Of a DNA stretch of 32,675 nt, positions 26,807 to 32,675 are shown piece after piece. The position numbers and the translations under genes were made by a program. This DNA is from Bacillota bacterium. GTDB lineage: Bacteria > Bacillota > Sulfobacillia > UBA8153. The stretch covers positions 1 through 32,675 of the forward strand of contig SLSY01000139.1 in the NCBI GenBank assembly GCA_007130145.1, written 5' to 3'. Every line of letters begins with the position of its first letter. Within the stretch, counting starts at the first letter, position 1. The notes beneath the pieces were generated by a model that ran no database searches, was not told the DNA's origin, and saw only the letters and a program-made list of their open reading frames with translations.

Positions 26807-27830
26807 TGTTGCCTCCCCCTAAACTCAGATTGGCCTTAGCATTCAGGCTAAGACTGTGTCGTTGCCCTCGCTCCAAACTATACGAGCCGGCCGCAGCCAC
26901 CATGGCAGCATTATCCGTGCAATACACTTGGGCGGGAATGTGGAGGGCCATCCCTTCAGATTGGGCCCTGGTGCGGAGCTGCTGGCGAAGACGAGAATTG
27001 GCTGCAACTCCTCCTCCGAGGACGATTTGCTCAACCCCTCTTTTGTGCGCCAGCGCCAGTGATTTATCGACCAGCACCTCTACCACGGCAGCCTGGAAAC
27101 TTGCACAAAGATCGGGCAAACAGGCATGATCCTCTTTGCACTTCGCCCACTCCATGAGCACGGCCGTCTTGAGACCACTGAAGCTGAAGTCAAAGCTGCC
27201 AGGTTCCAAATAGGCCCGGGGAAACGCAAATGCACGCGCGTCCCCCTCTTGGGCTAGCTTGTCAATCAAGGGGCCCCCGGGATAGCCCAGATGCATAGCA
27301 CGGGCTAGTTTGTCGAACACCTCGCCAGCTGCATCATCCCTGGTTTCTCCCTCCAGGCTCAGCCGGCCGTGTCCTGACATATACATCAGATCGGTGTGCC
27401 CACCGGAAACGACGAGGCAAACAGCAGGAAATGCAACCGGAGGCAAGGGTTCTAAAAAGGCTGCATAGATGTGCGCCTCCAAGTGGTTGATCCCTACAAG
27501 CGGCCGCTGGCTTGCCAACGCAAGAGCCTTGGCGGCAGACAAACCCACCAGCAACGCCCCGGCCAGTCCAGGACCGTACGTGACGGCAATGCCGTCCACG
27601 TCCGCGAGGGCAACACCAGCGCTGTCAAGAGCCTTGTCAATCACGGGCAAGATGGTATCGACATGCTGGCGCGAAGCCAGTTCTGGCACAACTCCGCCAT
27701 ATTCATCATGAAGTTTCGCTTGGGATGAGATAATGCTGGAAAGAACCGTGCGGCCACTGCGCACCACAGCTGCTGACGTCTCATCGCAAGATGTTTCAAT
27801 CCCTAGTACTAGTCTTCTCAAGGCTTTCAC
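26784..27830 (-). CDS. tsaD: tRNA N6-adenosine threonylcarbamoyltransferase TsaD
   Basis: LGIETSCDETSAAVV, VPELASRQHVD, GINHLEAHIYA, VSGGHTDLMYM, GGGVAANSRLRQQL. Confidence 0.96.
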   Translation of the reverse strand: MKALRRLVLGIETSCDETSAAVVRSGRTVLSSIISSQAKLHDEYGGVVPELASRQHVDTILPVIDKALDSAGVALADVDGIAVTYGPGLAGALLVGLSAAKALALASQRPLVGINHLEAHIYAAFLEPLPPVAFPAVCLVVSGGHTDLMYMSGHGRLSLEGETRDDAAGEVFDKLARAMHLGYPGGPLIDKLAQEGDARAFAFPRAYLEPGSFDFSFSGLKTAVLMEWAKCKEDHACLPDLCASFQAAVVEVLVDKSLALAHKRGVEQIVLGGGVAANSRLRQQLRTRAQSEGMALHIPAQVYCTDNAAMVAAAGSYSLERGQRHSLSLNAKANLSLGGGNSASPGEA

Positions 27831-27876
27831 CCCGTCTTAACATTCTCATCCTGAGCAATGATTCCTCCTCTCGCTT

Positions 27877-27908
27877 AAAACGAATCAAGGGCCTTGCGGC
27901 CCTTGATT
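27877..27908 (-). terminator. Intrinsic terminator downstream of the RRM gene
   Basis: Minus strand: AATCAAGGGCC-GCAA-GGCCCTTGATT followed by CGTTTT. Confidence 0.85.
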
Positions 27909-27920
27909 ACGAGAGCTCTC

Positions 27921-28196
27921 TTAGAATCGGCGGCCGCCACCGGGACGCGGAGCGCGGGGGCGCGATTCATTAACTACAATCTGTCTGCCGTCAAGATCGG
28001 TTCCGTTGAGCGCTTCGATAACGGAGTCAGCAGCATCGGCCGGTACCTCCACGAATCCAAAGCCTCTTGAACGCCCTGTATCGCGGTCGGTCACCACCCG
28101 CACGGAGATGACTTCGGCCAGTGGCTCCACAGCAGAAGCAAGTCCGTCCTCAGTCGTAGTCCAGGCCAAATTTCCAAAGTAGAGGGTCTTGGTCAC
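27921..28196 (-). CDS. RRM-domain RNA-binding protein
   Basis: Start refined to GTG 28196 (SD GGGGAGG). RNP2 KTLYFGNLAW, RNP1 RSRGFGFVEV, basic/Gly tail RPRAPRPGGGRRF. Confidence 0.92.
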   Translation of the reverse strand: MTKTLYFGNLAWTTTEDGLASAVEPLAEVISVRVVTDRDTGRSRGFGFVEVPADAADSVIEALNGTDLDGRQIVVNESRPRAPRPGGGRRF

Positions 28197-28514
28197 AGTG
28201 ATGTATCCTCCCCATGAAATATATTGGTTCGCGGTCAGACTGGATACGGGGAGACAACCACTACAGGGCATGCTCGGCACCGTTCATCCTAACGCTAAAC
28301 CAGTTTAAGTGTATCATCAGTCTCGGGGATTCACAAGCTAAACCACCCTCTAAGATGAGCAAATTCTGACTGTGGGTCGGGAAAACACTGAGTTCACAGA
28401 TTGACGCCCTGATGACTGAATACTCGCAGTTATTTGTTCTTCGGATGCTTCGCTGCAGGAAATGTCCGCTTTGGGACCGAAGGTAGGAGAAATCTACTAC
28501 GGAGGGATCAGACC

Positions 28515-29429
28515 ATGGACTTCACTGAGCGTTTGCGTCATCGTATCACCAAGTACAATAGCCGTATTGTCGTCGGTATCGACCCGTTTCCCGAACGCCT
28601 GCCAGATTTTCTGGTTAACGATATCATTCCGGGCAACACTCGGACCGTGAGCCAGGCACTTCACACCTTTGGGCGCATGGTGGTAGAAAGTGTTGAGCCC
28701 TACGCAACAGCTGTCAAGTTCCAGATTGCCTTTTATGAGCAATGGGGCATGGCCGGACTGGCTGCCTTGGAGAAAACCCTCGCCGACATACGTGGAACCG
28801 ATATGCAGGTGTTCCTCGATGCAAAGCGCGGTGATGTTAGCAGCACGGCACAAGCATATGTCAATGCCTTCTTGGCCGGTCCGAAATTAGGCGGGCACCA
28901 GTATCCTTCCCCATGGCAGGTTGACGCCGTGACACTCAGTCCATACCTGGGACAGGATACTCTCCAACCGTGGTTGGATGCAGCAGACAACCACGGCAAG
29001 GGACTCTTTATCCTGGTTAAGACATCGAACCCTGGATCGGGAAGCATCCAAGACTTACCGGTGTGTGGGGGCGATACCGTGGCCGAACGGGTGGCAAGAA
29101 TGCTTACCAAGATGGGAGAGAACTTTGTCGGTGCGTCGGGGTATTCACCTATGGGGGCCGTGGTAGGAGCAAACTATCCCGAGACCTTGGCTGCCTTGCG
29201 CCGGTTGCTGCCTCATTCTTACTTGCTGCTTCCGGGATATGGTGCGCAGGGAGGTACGGCAGAGAGCATTGGTCCGGCTTTTGACGATCAGGGTATGGGC
29301 GCCTTGGTGAGTGCATCGCGCTCCGTGATCTTTGCGGCCGAACCGACCGCGTCTGCTCGAGAAACGGCGGATGCCATAGGCCAAAGTGCCCGGCGATTCA
29401 GGGATGATGTGAATCGTGCTGTGCAGTAA
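28515..29429 (+). CDS. pyrF: Orotidine 5'-phosphate decarboxylase (type 2)
   Basis: Start refined to ATG 28515 (SD GGAGGG). RIVVGIDPFPERLP, VKFQIAFYEQWG, VFLDAKRGDVSSTAQAY, YLLLPGYGAQGG. Confidence 0.93.
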   Translation: MDFTERLRHRITKYNSRIVVGIDPFPERLPDFLVNDIIPGNTRTVSQALHTFGRMVVESVEPYATAVKFQIAFYEQWGMAGLAALEKTLADIRGTDMQVFLDAKRGDVSSTAQAYVNAFLAGPKLGGHQYPSPWQVDAVTLSPYLGQDTLQPWLDAADNHGKGLFILVKTSNPGSGSIQDLPVCGGDTVAERVARMLTKMGENFVGASGYSPMGAVVGANYPETLAALRRLLPHSYLLLPGYGAQGGTAESIGPAFDDQGMGALVSASRSVIFAAEPTASARETADAIGQSARRFRDDVNRAVQ

Positions 29430-29883
29430 TATCGGATAAGTCGTATTTCCACATGATGATGGCATCTTCGTGAGTATCGGCATAATAGCCCTTACGAAGA
29501 CCACGTTCTACAAAGCCGGCTTGAGCGTAAAGCTTTCGCGCTCCATCGTTGGAGGGTCTTACTTCCAACGTCATGCGGGTTGCTCCTAGATCGTGCGCGC
29601 GTACAATGAGCTCGTGCACAAGTCTTCTCCCCAGACCCATGCGTCGCCACTCAGGATGCACCGACACATTGGTCACATGTGCTTCATCCAAAATAACCCA
29701 CATGCCAGCATATCCAAGCAATTGGGTTCCGGCATGGGCAACCAGATAGTATGCGTATACGTTTTCGGTCAACTCACCCACAAAGGCCCGACGTGACCAG
29801 GGGGTCGGATAACAGACCTTCTCAATCTCCATTACATCATCCAAATCAGAGAGCTGCATCCGCGAAATGCGTACGTCTTCCAA
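29398..29883 (-). CDS. rimI: Ribosomal protein S18-alanine N-acetyltransferase (GNAT)
   Basis: GNAT motif VSVHPEWRRMGLGRRLVHELIVRAHDLGATRMTLEVRPSNDGARKLYAQAGFVERGLRKGYY; adjacent to tsaB/tsaE. Confidence 0.92.
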   Translation of the reverse strand: MEDVRISRMQLSDLDDVMEIEKVCYPTPWSRRAFVGELTENVYAYYLVAHAGTQLLGYAGMWVILDEAHVTNVSVHPEWRRMGLGRRLVHELIVRAHDLGATRMTLEVRPSNDGARKLYAQAGFVERGLRKGYYADTHEDAIIMWKYDLSDITAQHDSHHP

Positions 29884-29885
29884 AC

Positions 29886-30578
29886 TTACTCCCCCCGACC
29901 CATTTTCCTTTCCCGCACGATTTCTGCCTGGGATTTTGCCAGGTAATGCGCGCGAAGCACAAAAGGATCCACTGTCCGCCCTTGGTTAAATGCCGCCAAA
30001 CCCATTTGCGCTACCACCGCAGCTCTTGGGTATGAGACGCTTATAGGCGCACTTTCCAATAAACCAGACAGCCGTTCTCTGTGAAGAAGTTCTCCTCGTT
30101 CGAGGGCATCTCCTACCACCAGAACCGGTTGGGCCAAAGAGACCAAGTATTGGAACCACTCCCCCTCATCAGCCACATGCGGCTTGCACCGGCAGCGTTC
30201 TTCTTCGTAGAGAGCGGCATACACCTGACCCTTTCGGGCCATAACGACGGGGCTAACGGGCATCGCCGTCACCAAGCCGCAAGCTAGCACTTGGAGAGTG
30301 TCCACGGGACACACGGGCACACCCCACACGTAGGCCAGCATTTTGGCAGTGGTAATACCGATGCGCAATCCGGTGAAAGACCCTGGGCCGGTGGTAACAG
30401 CAATGGCATGCACGTTGTCAGGAGTGGTGCCCGTATCGTCAAGAAGCGTCGACAAGGCCGGGACCAACCAGCGGGAATGGGCCCGGGCAATCCCCAGAGA
30501 GAATTCTGCTAGAATGCCTTCGTCACCGGCCAGCGCTACAGTGCAAATGCGACTGCTCGTGTCCATGGCTAAGATCAT
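29886..30578 (-). CDS. tsaB: tRNA threonylcarbamoyladenosine biosynthesis protein TsaB
   Basis: MILAMDTSSRICTVAL, AIAVTTGPGSFTGLRIGITTAKMLAYVWGVPV. Confidence 0.94.
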   Translation of the reverse strand: MILAMDTSSRICTVALAGDEGILAEFSLGIARAHSRWLVPALSTLLDDTGTTPDNVHAIAVTTGPGSFTGLRIGITTAKMLAYVWGVPVCPVDTLQVLACGLVTAMPVSPVVMARKGQVYAALYEEERCRCKPHVADEGEWFQYLVSLAQPVLVVGDALERGELLHRERLSGLLESAPISVSYPRAAVVAQMGLAAFNQGRTVDPFVLRAHYLAKSQAEIVRERKMGRGE

Positions 30579-31111
30579 GTCATTCTCTCCTTCATTTGTG
30601 AAACCAACTGCTGGGCCGGCAAGCCGTGCGCATCAAAGCTAAAGCGGCGATGATTGGGGCAATCGTTGATCTTCTCGATCACGACGCGAAGATACCGGGG
30701 AGGATACCATTGACATGCACGCTCGGCCCACTCAATGATGATGACGCCGGGGGCTTCAAGATACTCAGATAACCCGACATCAAAGAGGTCATCTTCCTCC
30801 AAGCGGTAGAGGTCCAAATGATATATGGGAAGACGCCCTTCGTACTCGTTGACCAACACAAAACTGGGGCTCTTCACCCTCTCCTCGACGCCAAGACCGG
30901 TGCCTATTCCCTGAACAAAGCAGGTCTTTCCCGCCCCCAATTCGCCTTCAAGGAGCACAAGAAGGCCTGTGTAGGCCAGCTGGCCTACACAACTCCCCAG
31001 AGAACGGGTCGCATCAGGGGATGAACTAATCCACTCCAACACCATCATCTCCACACTATGTATGATGGCCCAAGGGGCCGGGAAAACTTCTAGGTGAGAG
31101 GTGAAATCCAT
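30575..31111 (-). CDS. tsaE: tRNA threonylcarbamoyladenosine biosynthesis ATPase TsaE
   Basis: Walker A LEGELGAGKTCFVQGI, VKSPSFVLVNEYEG, IYHLDLYRLEE, IIIEWAER. True start probably internal, near 31048. Confidence 0.92.
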   Translation of the reverse strand: MDFTSHLEVFPAPWAIIHSVEMMVLEWISSSPDATRSLGSCVGQLAYTGLLVLLEGELGAGKTCFVQGIGTGLGVEERVKSPSFVLVNEYEGRLPIYHLDLYRLEEDDLFDVGLSEYLEAPGVIIIEWAERACQWYPPRYLRVVIEKINDCPNHRRFSFDAHGLPAQQLVSQMKERMT

Positions 31112-31322
31112 GTTAGCACAAGAAAAAATCGAGCTCTATGCTCTCATCGGTGATCTGAAAGAAACCCTGTATGCGCAAATGCTGGTCATATCAGCATTGC
31201 ACGAGATGCTCCCAGCAGGCCAGGGTGTAGATGCAGTTGTTCTGGAGCGGAAAATTGAAGAGCTAAGCCAACAAGATGCATCCCTTGTAGGCAAGACTAC
31301 ATCACCTCATCCAGACGTTTAA
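31110..31322 (+). CDS. Small predicted alpha-helical protein of unknown function
   Basis: SD GAGAGGTG upstream of ATG 31110. MLAQEKIELYALIGDLKETLYAQMLVISALHEML...LERKIEELSQQ, helical/coiled-coil-like. Confidence 0.5.
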   Translation: MLAQEKIELYALIGDLKETLYAQMLVISALHEMLPAGQGVDAVVLERKIEELSQQDASLVGKTTSPHPDV

Positions 31323-31902
31323 CCAACTGCATGTCCTCCCATACCGGACGTTTCTTGTGCGGGTCGCGCAGCAGGGCAGCAGGATGAAAGGTGGGGATGA
31401 TATGCCTGCCATCCTTTTGGTAGGACGTACCCCTTACGCGCGTAATGGCTGCACTCGGATCGAGCAGGGTGCGGGTAGCTAGTGCACCCAAGCAAACGAT
31501 GAGCACAGGATCAACTAGGGTGATTTGCTCCGTAAGGAAGTGAAGACAGGTCCTGACTTCCGCTGGCTTGGGCAAGCGGTTGGCCGGAGGACGACACTTA
31601 ACCACATTGGTTATATAGACCTCACTGCGCGAATAATCGGCCGCAGACAGAATCGCATCGAGCAACGCTCCGGCGGCACCCACAAACGGACGTCCCGTCT
31701 GATCCTCTTTGGCGCCAGGCGCTTCGCCCACCAACATGATGCGAGCAGCCCGCGCTCCTTCCCCTAATACCGTTTGCTGACACGTCACGCGCAGCGGACA
31801 GTCGCTGCAAGCTTCAACCCTACAAGACAGTTCAATCCAGCGTTCCTCGTTGGCTGCCACGTGACCCGTTGGCTGCAACGCCATTTGCTCTTGCCTGTTC
31901 AT
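31297..31902 (-). CDS. Family 4 (Fe-S) uracil-DNA glycosylase
   Basis: CSDCPL, MLVGEAPGAKEDQTGRPFVGAAGALLD, VYITNVVKCRPPANRLPKPAEVRTC, PTFHPAALLRDP. Confidence 0.92.
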   Translation of the reverse strand: MNRQEQMALQPTGHVAANEERWIELSCRVEACSDCPLRVTCQQTVLGEGARAARIMLVGEAPGAKEDQTGRPFVGAAGALLDAILSAADYSRSEVYITNVVKCRPPANRLPKPAEVRTCLHFLTEQITLVDPVLIVCLGALATRTLLDPSAAITRVRGTSYQKDGRHIIPTFHPAALLRDPHKKRPVWEDMQLVKRLDEVM

Positions 31903-32675
31903 CTCTTACTGCTGCGCTCCTTCAGTTCCCTTACATGGGCCTTGATCATCTCGGGAAACTGCAATACGCGCTCACGGTTAGCCTCCAACTGTGCTATATA
32001 GGCTTCACCCAGCTCAGGAGCCACCGCATTGATAGCCTCGTAGATGGCTTTCCCCTGGGCTGCCGCATCCTCACAATCAGGGAAACAGGGGATGAAGTCA
32101 CGCGTAAAATAGGTAAAGCAGTTGATCTTCTCAAGATTATCCGTAATCTGCTGAGATGCTCTTTCCTCAGCCGTCAATACGACAGAAGTACGGTCGAAGG
32201 TATAACGCTTGATGCAGCAATCCGGATAACCCAGAAGGCGTCCTACCTGCTGGCCAAACTCCGGAAAGCCATCTTCTGGAAACACATTCCGAGATGGCCT
32301 CCGCGTGCGCAGTGCTATCTTGCGGCATTCTTTGCGCAGGCGTGCGACCTCCCGGATATCAAGAATTCCATCCGCATCCTGAGCAAGGTAAAGCTCATGC
32401 ACTGTTGGCCGGCACTCTTCCACCTCGCCTCGTAGACCCAGTTCGCGCACCCATTTCCGCAAGGACTTGTAACTCTCAGCCGACTGCACTTCCTCAACAA
32501 AGATGCGGTTCATCAAGGACTTCTTGTATGCCGTTTCCGAGACAAACTTGGACTTGATCTTTTGCAGTGAGCGCTTGAACGCACGCCCCACACGATCACC
32601 ATCACCTTCTCCCACGGCTTCATAGAAGCGACGATCTATCTCGATTCCCAGTTCCGCAGCATCCGGAAGCTCAGC
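31899..32675 (-). CDS. DUF483-like protein, 5' end truncated by the window edge
   Basis: VGRLLGYPDCCIKRYTFDR and FIPCFPDCEDAAAQGKAI resemble DUF483. The frame stays open to the last base (AELPDAAELGIEIDRRFYEAVGEG...). Confidence 0.7.
   Translation of the reverse strand, partial: AELPDAAELGIEIDRRFYEAVGEGDGDRVGRAFKRSLQKIKSKFVSETAYKKSLMNRIFVEEVQSAESYKSLRKWVRELGLRGEVEECRPTVHELYLAQDADGILDIREVARLRKECRKIALRTRRPSRNVFPEDGFPEFGQQVGRLLGYPDCCIKRYTFDRTSVVLTAEERASQQITDNLEKINCFTYFTRDFIPCFPDCEDAAAQGKAIYEAINAVAPELGEAYIAQLEANRERVLQFPEMIKAHVRELKERSSKR

Overview
The window is about 32.7 kb of dense bacterial chromosome, probably from an anaerobic Firmicutes-type organism judging by strong SD sites, frequent GTG/TTG starts and gene content. 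No rRNA, tRNA, CRISPR array, transposase or phage module was recognised. Left to right it contains:
(1) a VanZ-like membrane protein;
(2) a minus-strand run of lipoprotein, LysM/peptidoglycan-binding protein, M24 Xaa-Pro peptidase and ADP-ribosylglycohydrolase;
(3) a BON-domain protein;
(4) a minus-strand fdhD-thiolase-3-hydroxyacyl-CoA dehydrogenase-crotonase operon, divergent from a formate-tetrahydrofolate ligase that looks eukaryote/MTHFD1-like;
(5) a very tightly packed six-gene minus-strand operon: XRE-HTH/TPR regulator, FtsX-type permease, ABC ATPase, second FtsX-type permease with a Cys-rich tail, orphan GlmL/MutL-family ASKHA ATPase, and an uncharacterised barrel-sandwich/KOW-like protein;
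(6) arsC and guaB;
(7) a minus-strand operon of tsaD, hexapeptide acyltransferase, a radical SAM-PDZ-DUF512-like protein and three tandem M42 aminopeptidase paralogues;
(8) an RRM protein, pyrF, rimI-tsaB-tsaE, family 4 UDG and a DUF483-like gene cut by the window edge.
The best candidates for undescribed biology are the six-gene regulator/ABC/GlmL-like operon and the radical SAM-PDZ-DUF512 protein linked to the M42 triplet. All assignments come from reading motifs by eye; no database search was possible.
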